From assembly GCF_003353065.1 (NCBI RefSeq), contig NZ_CP027806.1, forward strand, positions 2,438,501-2,502,500: a stretch of DNA of 64,000 nt, read 5' to 3'. Both the position numbers and the translations under genes were made by a program. Numbering within the stretch: position 1 is the first letter of the stretch; each line of letters begins with the position of its first letter. Of this stretch, positions 26,681-34,900 are shown one piece after another. The stretch is from Cyclonatronum proteinivorum. Its GTDB lineage: Bacteria > Bacteroidota > Rhodothermia > Balneolales > Cyclonatronaceae. Below the pieces are notes generated by a model. That model searched no databases. It had not been told where the DNA came from and saw only the letters and a program-made list of their open reading frames with translations.

Positions 26681-27662
26681 AAGTTCTGATGCTAATCATG
26701 GCCGATAAAGCCGGGTTTAGCAGTTTTAGGTGGTTCTGCTTTCGGTACCTTTTGTTCATGAAGCCGTCAAAACTCACCCCTATGGCTTTGCTGTAGTATT
26801 CCGCCCTGAAGCGGTTACAAATGTCTCCTGTCGTCCACCTGCTGTTTTCTTTCTCGGGGTACCACTTGGCACGTTGCAGCATTTGGACCGGTGGATCATT
26901 CTGCCTGCTGCAGTGTTCAGCGGCAAGCAGTAACAGACTGTACACCGCTGTAACAAACTTAGGTACACCTTCGGCGGAGTGCTGGTTGCGCACCTGTGCC
27001 TGCCCGCAGCCCATCAGGGTTTTCTGCTCTCGAAAGTTGACTTCAATCTCCCAGCGCCAAACATAAGCCTGAAGCAGGGTTTGCAGCGGTAACTTCAGGT
27101 CATTGGTTATCAGAAAGGCGGGTTTACGGTACAACAGGTTCGCCCCTTTAGCCAAGCGGTACCCAAGAGGACTGATAATAATAAGCTTGAGTAGCTGGTG
27201 CCCGCCCGCAGGCTTCCACTTAACGTTTTCTACTACCTTTAATTTAAACTCGTGCTCCTTGCCTGCCGCGAAAGCTTTGACCTTCTGCCAGCTTACCTGA
27301 TCACTGGTACGAATCTGGTCCGGAGTTAACTTAGGCTCCCCGTACAAGCGCCGCCGCCCTGTGTCAGGCTGGTCAGCAGGTGGATCATAGATTTTAGCGT
27401 CTTTGCGGACCCTGCCGATGAAGGTTGTATGCGCCGGCAAGTTTTGGATTACTTCGCGATTGGTATACCCCCCATCAAAACTTACAAGCAGGTGACGTGA
27501 GGCTGATCCCAACTCGTTGAGGCGCTGGCGCAATGAACCCACCAGCTTTGCGCCAACACAGCTTATCCTGCTTTTCTTTTTAGCTTCTTTGTAAGCGTCC
27601 TTTTGCAGCTGATCCGCATTACGGCCGGGTTTAACCGGCATGGGCGCATGGACAAAACTCAC
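26679..27662 (-). CDS. Transposase, main catalytic part
   Basis: This 327-residue frame holds most of the DDE domain: LLVSFDGGYTNREVIQNLPA with the second catalytic Asp, FIGRVRKDAKIYDPP, and WRWEIEVNFREQKTLMGCGQ with the catalytic Glu in a Y/FREQK motif. The GTG start (MSFVHAPM) is not the real beginning. The frame stays open upstream to the A6 run at 27809-27814, where a -1 slip joins it to HIDDTLLKK of the frame at 27659-28051, giving DDTLLKKTGRKVHG. The stop overlaps the left inverted repeat by two bases. Family: IS4 superfamily, close to the DDE_5 type. Confidence 0.85.
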   Translation of the reverse strand: MSFVHAPMPVKPGRNADQLQKDAYKEAKKKSRISCVGAKLVGSLRQRLNELGSASRHLLVSFDGGYTNREVIQNLPAHTTFIGRVRKDAKIYDPPADQPDTGRRRLYGEPKLTPDQIRTSDQVSWQKVKAFAAGKEHEFKLKVVENVKWKPAGGHQLLKLIIISPLGYRLAKGANLLYRKPAFLITNDLKLPLQTLLQAYVWRWEIEVNFREQKTLMGCGQAQVRNQHSAEGVPKFVTAVYSLLLLAAEHCSRQNDPPVQMLQRAKWYPEKENSRWTTGDICNRFRAEYYSKAIGVSFDGFMNKRYRKQNHLKLLNPALSAMISIRT

Positions 27663-28051
27663 CGGTATACTCCGTGCCTGACAAAGCTGCGAAGAGGCCG
27701 GGCAGGCGATACTGGCCTGTACAAAGCGCTGTGCCCAGATAAAATTGGTGTGGAAAGCGGGTCCAAGCGGGTCTCGCTGCCATTTCGCACCATGTACTTT
27801 GCGTCCTGTTTTTTCAGCAGGGTATCGTCGATATGGGCAATGACCGGAGCGTTGTCAGGCGCCAGGCTGACCCCGTGGCGCAGGCTGACATCCAGCAGGT
27901 CCTGCGGGTCAAAGCGCTGCTTGCTGAACATCCGGTAAGCGGCCGTCCAGTCACAGAACTGGTTGCCGCTACCGCTCAGCATGCCTGTGAGCGTGCGCTT
28001 ACCGCCACAATTAACCAGACCGTAGGCAAGATCGTGTACCAGTCTTTGCAT
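27659..28051 (-). CDS. Transposase, N-terminal part with first catalytic Asp
   Basis: It reads MQRLVHDLAYGLVNCGGKRT, then a helical DNA-binding region and HIDDTLLKK with the first DDE aspartate at about residue 75. After the A6 run at 27809-27814 the zero frame is no longer transposase-like and ends about 50 residues later. The reading is open 25 codons upstream of this ATG (TASNALTSQFDSLLHESTHS, then KLTPK) and those residues look like transposase N terminus. They contain no ATG, GTG or TTG and join the AbrB ORF by a -1 shift at its A9 tract. Confidence 0.8.
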   Translation of the reverse strand: MQRLVHDLAYGLVNCGGKRTLTGMLSGSGNQFCDWTAAYRMFSKQRFDPQDLLDVSLRHGVSLAPDNAPVIAHIDDTLLKKQDAKYMVRNGSETRLDPLSTPILSGHSALYRPVSPARPLRSFVRHGVYR

Positions 28052-28107
28052 TTTGGGCGTCAGTTTACTGTGAGTGGATTCGTGGAGCAGGCTGTCAAAC
28101 TGGCTTG

Positions 28108-28314
28108 TCAGCGCGTTTGAGGCAGTTTTTTTTTAAGGCTGCTGACGAGTTTGGCGTCGCGCTTAAGAACCATATGCTGCTGGTCATCGATGATCCATTC
28201 GATGGTTTCGCCTTTTTGGAATTCCATAGCTTCAGCCACGGCGGCAGGCATATTGACATACCACTGCTGGCTGGCTTTGCGGTCGATGCGTTGAATTTTG
28301 GTAGGATAGCCCAT
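28108..28314 (-). CDS. AbrB/MazE/SpoVT-like DNA-binding protein, first ORF of the insertion sequence
   Basis: The 68-residue protein (KASQQWYVNMPAAVAEAMEF, GETIEWIIDDQQHMVLKR) has the swapped-hairpin AbrB layout: an N-terminal strand, a P-A-A-V-A-E-A helix and a G-E-x-I-E-W-x-I strand pair. Proteins of this fold are dimeric DNA binders, often autorepressing antitoxins, but no toxin is present here. It is the first gene from the right end, followed by the transposase. Its last codons, CTT AAA AAA AAA CTG, form an A9 tract. A palindrome 23 bases upstream of the start is a plausible operator for it. Confidence 0.8.
   Translation of the reverse strand: MGYPTKIQRIDRKASQQWYVNMPAAVAEAMEFQKGETIEWIIDDQQHMVLKRDAKLVSSLKKKLPQTR
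28126..28134 (-). other. A9 slippery tract joining the AbrB ORF to the transposase frame
   Basis: On the minus strand the AbrB frame reads CTT AAA AAA AAA CTG CCT. A -1 shift in the A9 run gives AAA ACT GCC TCA, which is the open frame leading in 25 codons to the transposase ATG at 28051. The tract fits both ribosomal -1 slippage on A AAA AAA and transcriptional slippage. Confidence 0.6.
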
Positions 28315-28336
28315 ATGCGGTAGGATTTAAGAATAA

Positions 28337-28354
28337 TCTAGTGATATAACTAGA
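28337..28354. promoter_or_regulatory. Candidate operator of the IS AbrB protein: TCTAGT-N6-ACTAGA
   Basis: Perfect 6-bp arms with a 6-base spacer, 23 bases upstream of the AbrB start. On the minus strand it falls between TTG and TATTC elements about 19 bases apart, a possible promoter, so binding would repress the element's own transcription. Confidence 0.55.
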
Positions 28355-28365
28355 CAATAACATCC

Positions 28366-28407
28366 TAAAAAATCCGGTCATATGCATCATAGACCGGGAT
28401 TTTTTTA
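28366..28407. terminator. Two-way terminator hairpin inside the right end of the insertion sequence
   Basis: CCGGTC at 28374-28379 pairs with GACCGG at 28392-28397. On the plus strand it is followed by GATTTTTTT; on the minus strand by ATTTTTTAGG. It lies between the right inverted repeat and the AbrB operator, where it could block transcription entering the element from outside. Confidence 0.65.
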
Positions 28408-28597
28408 CGAAAAACTCAAAAATACAAGCAAAAGCCAAACTCCAGATAGATTGAAAAACCCCAAAACGAAGACAAATGCGTTGCTTTTTTTTTACATTGA
28501 CAACAAAACTGGAAGTCCAAACCAGCACACGGTTTTTTGAACAGGATTTGTAAGATTTTCAGGATAGACAGGATGGGATAGAACCGGCTTCAAAAGC

Positions 28598-29060
28598 CAA
28601 CCAAGCCCTGAAAGGGCGGCATAACATCGGGAGTAAATTTCGACCGACATGTTCGAACCCCGCAGGTCCACTGCGGATACAGCCGGTAATATGCCCCTGA
28701 AATCGTACCCGCCTCGCTCCTTCCTTTCACAGCAAACAGCTTTCACTGAAATTCATAGCCTTCGAATACATTTCCACACCCCGGCCCGCAACCATCGGGA
28801 CATTGGCATGCATGCGATGTTGTTCAAACCGCAATTACCCTACCAACATCTCATTGGGGCCACCCCTCTTGAGAGGGGAATTGATAAGCACCGATTTAAT
28901 AATGACATCGTGGCTCTATTTACACAGTTTTTTGACTTGGAAATCCTGAAAAGCCACGAAGCCAAACTCCCCTCTGCGAGAGGGGTGCCCCCTGGAAAGA
29001 CGTGATCAGCGGCAAGAGACCAGAAACAGCCACAAATTATAAAACAACCCCGATGGTGTC
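28598..29060 (+). repeat. Long direct repeat (family R1), copy 1
   Basis: About 460 bases match 29222-29690 at roughly 80 per cent by eye. Shared strips include CCTGAAAGGGCGGCATA-type starts, CTGCGGATACAGCC, CACAGCAAACAGCTT, CCGGCCCGCAACCATCGGGA, CAACATCTCATTGGGGCCAC, GAGAGGGGAATTGATAAG and GAGAGGGGTGCCCCCTGG. No copy keeps an open frame that the other also keeps, so it is not a gene pair. Confidence 0.8.
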
Positions 29061-29221
29061 GGGGCGGGGTGTGACAGCCCGGATATCGGAGCTGGCCTCC
29101 TTACGCCACGGAATAAAAACGAACGCGCGGATCTTAGCAAATAATACTATCTATACCCTGAGCGCAGCCCTGAAAGGGCGATATACCAAAGCCCGGGGTG
29201 CCAACTTCGGGAACAGGGCCC

Positions 29222-29690
29222 ACCAAGATAAGAGCTCTGAAGGGGCAGCATATCATCGAAAGTAAATATCGCCCACCATATTCGAACCCAGCACAAGCAT
29301 TGCGGATACAGCCAAAAGTTAATCTCCGGAGTCGCACCTATCTCATTTCTTCCTTTCACAGCAAACAGCTTGCACTGAAATTCATAGCCTTCGACCACAT
29401 CTCCACACCCCGGCCCGCAACCATCGGGACATTGGAATGCATGCGATGTTGTTCAAACCGCAGTTACCCCACCAACATCTCATTGGGGCCACCCCTCTCA
29501 AGAGGGGAATTGATAAGTGCCGATTTAATAATAACATCGTGCTCATATCTGCATTGTTATTTCGGCTTTTAAATCCTGAAAAGCCACGAAGCCAAACTCC
29601 CCTCTGTGAGAGGGGTGCCCCCTGGAAAAACCTGATCATCGGCAAAAGACCGGTAACAGCCACAACTGATAAAACGACCCCGATGGGTGG
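29222..29690 (+). repeat. Long direct repeat (family R1), copy 2
   Basis: It matches the copy at 28598-29060; the 160 bases between them are unrelated. Its first part also matches 54170-54262 in inverted orientation, so the family is dispersed. Confidence 0.8.
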
Positions 29691-29899
29691 TATTTGCTAT
29701 AATCATTTCACCTTTCAGGGTTGATGGCATTTTGCTGGGCACTATCACTACCTTTGCTGGACCCTATATCAGATTTACTCCAATAGCGTCAACTTTAAGG
29801 TCTCCGTTGGCTGATTTTCCCGGTAGCTCACCAGCGGCGGAGCAGTCCGTGCGACTTGGACCTGTGACCGGGACAGCTTGCCGGGCGTATATGAATGAA

Positions 29900-30070
29900 G
29901 GAGATCTCTCACATGAATCATCGATGGCCTGCCAGGGCAGGTCGGTTTGTTGGGGTTTTAATGCCGGCTTTGGCATGTCCCGCTGTTCGAGAGTGCACGT
30001 TTTTCGTTTTTGATTTCGAAACATAGTAGAGACGCAAGATCTTGCGTCTCTACCGGAGCGGCACCTTTGT
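29900..30070 (+). repeat. Dispersed repeat (family R6) with 28-bp perfect palindrome
   Basis: It contains GGAGATCTCTCACATGAATC, a TCCCGCTGTTCGAGA strip, a T-rich strip and a 28-bp perfect palindrome at 30026-30053 (arms GTAGAGACGCAAGA and its complement). The same order is seen at 14126-14290 and, inverted, at about 47680-47870. Confidence 0.7.
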
Positions 30071-30149
30071 AGCACGAAAATATCGCACGCCAAACCCACG
30101 AGGCCGTCATCCCTGAAATGCTGCGGTACGGGGCTACATAATCTGCACG

Positions 30150-30365
30150 AAACTTCACGCAGCATTATCAGGGATCTACCAAGCGGGACCCGCCGCGATG
30201 TAATAGCGGGTTTGGGAAGCCCGCTATTACATGTGTGCATTCGGTTGTGCAGGCCTGCAACGGGCATGGTCGCAGACCGAAGCTGGTAGATCCCGGATAA
30301 CGCCGTTGAGCTATAGCTTTGTTAATAATACACCTAAGCGGGCGTTTCCAGGATGACGCCGTGAG
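30150..30365 (-). repeat. Dispersed repeat (family R4), inverted copy
   Basis: The inverted complement of 47401-47605. It holds GATCTACCAAGCGGG, a GCGGGTTTGGGAAGCCCGCT hairpin, CTGGTAGATCCCGGATAACG and GAGCTATAGC. Its two ends carry matching TCTACCA/TGGTAGA arms, so the element can fold. Confidence 0.75.
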
Positions 30366-30436
30366 GGGGGCTCCGGGACATATACACTGCACGGATTAAC
30401 AGAGCGTCCGAACCAGCCTCCCAAACCCCATCACCA

Positions 30437-30590
30437 GATCCTTCGACTCCGCCTCCGCTGCGTTCCGGCTCCGCTCAGGATGACAGGGGCATTTCTCAAA
30501 CCTCCCGGCGCGGCTTGCCGCGCCGTTTGACGCGCCGCGAAGCTGTCATCCTGAGCGGAGCGCAGCGGAGTCGAAGGATCTCGTGGTGAA
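30437..30590. repeat. Palindromic composite repeat (family R5), copy 1
   Basis: Outer arms GATCCTTCGACTCCGC...TCCGCTCAGGATGACAG and CTGTCATCCTGAGCGGAGCG...GGAGTCGAAGGATCTC face each other around a GGCGCGGCTTGCCGCGCC core. The same structure is seen at 35885-36030 and 48213-48362, with a half copy at 47905-47995. The CCTGAGCGGAGCGCAGCGGA motif is a known kind of recurring repeat in this bacterial group. Confidence 0.8.
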
Positions 30591-30811
30591 GGGCTGCGTA
30601 GCGTTGATTTGTATCGGGGTGCGACAACCGCAGGAGATCTCTCACATGGGGGTTCGATGGGCAGCCGGGTCAGGTTGGATTGCCGGAGCTTTGGTTGCAG
30701 CGCTGCCATATCCCGCTGTTCGAGATGACTTGTTTTTTGTTTTTATGAGATGCCGGACGCAAGTTCGAGAGTTGTGGTCTGCGGTCCGCGGTCTACAGTC
30801 CGCCGTCCCCT

Positions 30812-30902
30812 GAAAAAAAAGCAACGCCTTCATCTTCGATTTGGGGTTTGCCAATCTATCACAGTGCCCCTGATGCTCTCTGAGTTTTCCCCAAAAAATA
30901 AA
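30812..30902 (-). repeat. Dispersed repeat (family R3), inverted uninterrupted copy
   Basis: AAAAAAGCAACGCCTTCATC, TTCGATTTGGGGTTTG, GGGGTTTGCCAATCTATCAC and CTCTGAGTTTTCCCCAAAAA correspond to the inverted target of the insertion sequence. It lies right after the FNR gene in transcription order. Confidence 0.8.
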
Positions 30903-30950
30903 AAAAGCTGTCTGCGGCTGTATGTTTGTTGTTGGTTGAGGATGCGGGGG

Positions 30951-31880
30951 TCAGTAGACTTCGAGGAACATGCGGTCACCGGGTTTGACGGATTTTTTGA
31001 GGTCTTCGTCGGGGAGTTGGGTGAGGGCGGCGGGGTTTTTGATGCGGAGGTAGTCGGTGTGGTTTTGGTGGATGAGGCCTTTGATGATGCCGGTTTCCAT
31101 GCCTTTGAGGCCGCAGATGTAGATCAGGGTGTTGTCCTGACGGAGCATGGGGTCGAGGAGGTCGGCCCGGTCGATGAGCTGGCACTGTACGTAGGGGCGC
31201 GAGCCGTCGGGGCGCGGGTCTTCGCGGGAGATGGTCGGGAGGTAGTGGAAGCCGGCGTTTTCGGCGGCGAGTTCGAGGAAGTAGCGCTCGTAGAGCAAAT
31301 CGGTGCGGTAGGGGCTTCCGAAGATGAGAGCGATGTTGCCTTTGAAGCCCGCCTGCATGAGGTCCATGATCATGCCGCGGAAGGGCGCGATGCCGGTTCC
31401 GGTGGCGAAGAAGACGTAGTTGAAGTCGTGCAGGTTTTCGGGCAGGAGGAAGCGTTTGCCGCTGGGGCCTGCGACTTTGACGGTGTCGCCCGGACGCAGG
31501 CTACTGAGGTAGTTCGAGCACAGACCTGTGAAAAGCTGTTGCGTGTTCCAGTGCTCGGCGATGACGCGCTTTACAGTCGTGGAATGGTGCCGGCCCGCGC
31601 CGTCTTCCCCTGTGCTTGGCGAGCTGATGGAGTACAGCCGCATGGCGTTGGGCTTGCCTTTTTCGTCCGTGCCCGGCGGCAGCACGCCGATGCTCTGACC
31701 CGCGCGGAATCTGCCTTCGAGGGGCGTGCCGGTAAGATCGAAGGTTATGTGCCGGATGATGTTCGGACTCGCGCCGCTTGTCGCAATACGCGACGCCAGA
31801 ATGGGGACTTCTACCGCGTTGTTTTTGTTGCAGATATTGAGATCAACTTGCGGTATGGTGATGCGCGTAAGGGTTGGCAT
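30951..31880 (-). CDS. Plant-type ferredoxin--NADP+ reductase
   Basis: The 309 residues have the FAD-binding strip RLYSISSPS, the GPSGKRFLLP turn, the pyridine-nucleotide loop FATGTGIAPFRGM, GSPYRTDLLYERYF and YICGLKGMETGI. They end RMFLEVY with the C-terminal Tyr that stacks on FAD in plastidic enzymes. The enzyme moves electrons between ferredoxin and NADP(H) in the cytosol. This is the plant-type family rather than the thioredoxin-reductase-like FNR common in Firmicutes and Chlorobi. It is a single gene between a repeat island and mfd (111-base gap, same strand). Confidence 0.92.
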   Translation of the reverse strand: MPTLTRITIPQVDLNICNKNNAVEVPILASRIATSGASPNIIRHITFDLTGTPLEGRFRAGQSIGVLPPGTDEKGKPNAMRLYSISSPSTGEDGAGRHHSTTVKRVIAEHWNTQQLFTGLCSNYLSSLRPGDTVKVAGPSGKRFLLPENLHDFNYVFFATGTGIAPFRGMIMDLMQAGFKGNIALIFGSPYRTDLLYERYFLELAAENAGFHYLPTISREDPRPDGSRPYVQCQLIDRADLLDPMLRQDNTLIYICGLKGMETGIIKGLIHQNHTDYLRIKNPAALTQLPDEDLKKSVKPGDRMFLEVY

Positions 31881-31991
31881 AGCTATCGGATCGGGTTGGG
31901 TGTGCTATTTTAAAGTGGGTGCTGTTTTGTTCAGGAAGATAAGATTTACCGCAACGAACGGCTATTATTTCCGCTTCATTCCGCGCAGCGG

Positions 31992-34900
31992 CTACATGCC
32001 GGGTACGGTTTCCGCGGTTCGCTGACCCGCAGCGAATTCGGTGTTGAGCGCCTTCAGGAGGCTGATGCAGGCGGCCATATCGGGCACTTCCTGCACTACG
32101 ATGCGGATGGCCTGATCTTTTTGGGCGAGACTGACCTTCCGGTCGTTTTCCTGCAGCCAGCCGATCATGTTTTGCAGGCGGCCACCGGCGTAGAAGTGCT
32201 GTCCCGCACGGCTTTCGGCGGAGGGGCACAGCAGCCAAACGCGGCCCGCCCGGACGGTGACCTTGATAAACAGCAGTTGCGCGGCCAGCAGTTTGATGCG
32301 CGCAGCCTGAATCAGGCAGCTTGTTTCTTCGGGGATCTTCCCGAAGCGGTCCTGCACCTCATCGGACCAGCTGTCGATTTCTTCCGGCTGATTGACGCTT
32401 GCAAGCCTGCGGTACAGGTTGAGGCGCTCCACGTTGTCGCGCACGTACCACTGCGGCAGCAGCGCGGCTTCATCGAATTCGACCGTCGTTTCGGGATACT
32501 CAATATCCGGATCGGTTTCGCCAAAGAGTTCGGAAAACTCGCTTTCTTTGAGCTCGCGCACGGCCTCGTTCAGGATTTTGGTGTAGAGGTCGAAGCCGAC
32601 ATCCGAGATGAAGCCGCTTTGTTCGCCCCCGAGAATATCGCCTGCCCCGCGGATATCGAGGTCGCGCATGGCGATGTTGAAGCCGGACCCGAGATCGGAG
32701 TATTCGACCAGCGCCAAAAGCCGCTTCCGGCTGTCTTCGGGCAGCGCCTGAAACGGGGGCGAAATGAGATAGCAGAAGGCTTTCCGGTTGGAGCGCCCGA
32801 CGCGCCCCCGAAGCTGATGCAGCTCGCTGAGGCCAAATTTATCGGCATGATTGATGATGATGGTGTTGGCGTTCGCGATGTCGATGCCGCTCTCCACGAT
32901 GTTGGTCGAAACGAGCACGTCGAATTTGTGCGCATAAAAATCGAGGATGATGCGCTCAAGCTCGCTGCCCTTCATCTGCCCGTGCGCAAACCGTACCTTT
33001 ACATTAGGCACGAGGTCTTTCACCAGGCCGGTCATTTCTTCGATGTTGTGCACGCGGTTGTGGATGAAGAACACCTGTCCGCCCCGGCTGACTTCCTGCA
33101 CGATGGCGTCCCGCAGCCGTTCGCCTTCAAAGCCGATGAGCTCGGTCTGTACCGGCTGACGGTTCGGTGGGGGCGTTGTGATCACGCTGAGGTCGCGCGC
33201 GCCCATGAGCGAGTACTGCAGGGTGCGCGGGATGGGCGTTGCGGTAAGCGTGAGGGTATCGACCGAAGCGCGGAACCGCTTGATTTTCTCCTTGGTCGCA
33301 ACCCCGAACCGCTGTTCTTCATCAATAATGAGCAGGCCGAGATTTTTGAATTCCACATCCTTCGAAGTGATGCGGTGTGTGCCGATGAGGATGTCTATCT
33401 CGCCGGTTTTCAGTTTTTCGATGGTATCTTTTTGCTCGGCTTTGGTGCGAAAGCGGGAAAGCAGGCCGACATTTACCGGGAAGGGTTCAAGCCGGCTTTT
33501 GAATGTTTTGAAGTGCTGATCGGCGAGGATGGTCGTCGGCACAAGCAGGGCGACTTGTTTGCCGTCCAGCGCGGCTTTGAACGCGGCACGCACAGCGACC
33601 TCGGTTTTGCCGAATCCCACATCCCCGCATATAAGGCGGTCCATGGGCATTTCGCGCTGCATGTCGGCTTTCACATCCTCGATGGCCTTGAGCTGATCGG
33701 GGGTTTCCTCAAAAATGAAGGCGGCTTCCATCTCGGTCTGCATGTAGCTGTCCGGCGGGAAGGCATGCGCTTTCTGCGCCTTTCGCTTGGCGTAAAGCTG
33801 AATGAGCTCACGGGCGATGTCCTTGACTTTGCGCTTTGCACTCGCCTTTTTGCGCGCCCATTCGCCGCTGCCGAGCTTGGTAATTCGCGGCTGATGCCCG
33901 TCCTTGCCCGAATATTTCTGGATTTTGTACAGGCTCGAAACATTGACGTACAGCACGCTGTCTTCCTGATACTTCAGGACGACGACTTCCTGCACGGTGT
34001 CCTTCACCTTGATTTTCTGAAAGCCCGCAAAGCGCCCGATGCCGTAATCCACATGCACGACATAATCGCCGATGTTGAGGTCCTTCAGTTCCTTGAAGGA
34101 AATCCCCCCGCCCGGCTGACGCCGCTTGGTCGCAGGCCGGTGATAGCGGTTGAAGATCTGATGATCGGTGTAGAGCGCAAGGCCGTGATCCTGCAGGATG
34201 AAGCCTTCATGCAGGGTTTCGAGGCTGAGTTCGTAGTTCAGGCTTTCGTCCGGCTCGCCCAGCAGCTCCGCAAGTCGCTCCTGCTGACCTTTGTTCCCGC
34301 ACAGGATGAAGGTCCGCGTGCCCGCCGCGCTCAGCTCCCGCAGGCTTTGTTCGAGCAGCTTCACCGAGCCGTTAAACACCGGCTGCATTTTGCCGCCGAG
34401 CGCGTGACGAAATCCGGCTTTGATGTTTTTTTCATCCGGAAATACATCCCCAAAAAACACCCGACCGTAGCCGCTGAGCCGCTTGAGCAGTTCTTCCGCG
34501 CTCAGGAACAGCTCGCCGGGCGCAGGCGGGGCTGTGAGATCTTCTTCGCCTTTTTTGCGCTGTTTATCAAGCTGTGTGAGGACGGCTTCATAAATTTCGG
34601 TCGCTTTCTGAAGCTGATCCCCGGCACCGGCTTCGCAGAGCGGGGCATTGAAGAGTACGTAGAGGGTGTCCTCGGGGAAATAGTTCAGCAGCGTTTCCCG
34701 CTGCGTGCTGCGGAAAGCCGAGGTGTTCGGCACAATGCGCGAACTGTTGAGGAAGCCGACCGAGCGCTGCGAATCCGCGTCGAATTGCCGGATGGAATCG
34801 ATTTCATCCCCGAAAAACTCGAGGCGAACGGGGTAATCGCCGGTGTAGGGGAAGATGTCGAAAATGCCGCCGCGCACCGCCATCTCGCCGGGTTTCTCCA

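Larger units (their letters stand above)
26668..28445 (-). mobile_element. Insertion sequence, 1778 bp, DDE transposase of the IS4 superfamily with an AbrB-fold first ORF
   Basis: The ends are CTGGAGTTTGGCT at 26668-26680 and its inverted copy at 28433-28445. They are flanked by the 6-bp direct repeat ATAGAT at 26662-26667 and 28446-28451. On the minus strand it carries an AbrB-like gene, then a transposase read in two frames with Asp in HIDDT, Asp in SFDGGYTNR and Glu in WRWEIEVNFREQK. A palindrome lies upstream of the AbrB gene and a two-way terminator hairpin lies just inside the right end. No named IS family is claimed, because ISfinder could not be searched. Confidence 0.9.
26618..28495 (+). 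repeat. About 95-bp dispersed repeat (family R3) split by the insertion sequence
   Basis: The left part (26618-26667, TTTTTGGGGAAAACTC...GTCATAGAT) and the right part (28446-28495, ATAGATTG...AACCCCAAAACGAAGACAAA, then GCGTTGCTTTTTTTTT) together make one copy of a repeat. Uninterrupted copies lie at 53350-53445, 30812-30902 (inverted) and 56158-56250 (inverted). The uninterrupted copy at 53350 has a single CATAGATTAGAAA where this one has the insertion. Confidence 0.85.

Noticed and set aside
28108-28314. AbrB protein as an antitoxin of a toxin-antitoxin pair
   Set aside because: No toxin gene is present; the gene lies within the inverted repeats of the insertion sequence and leads into the transposase.
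29687-30013. Short open frames in the repeat islands at 28.5-30.9, 35.4-36.6, 47.2-48.5 and 53.3-54.5 kb
   Set aside because: They run through repeated sequence, differ in frame among copies and show no conserved protein.
30750-31913. 387-residue open frame antisense to FNR
   Set aside because: FNR motifs are complete on the minus strand; the antisense frame is Val/Glu/Gly-rich shadow sequence.
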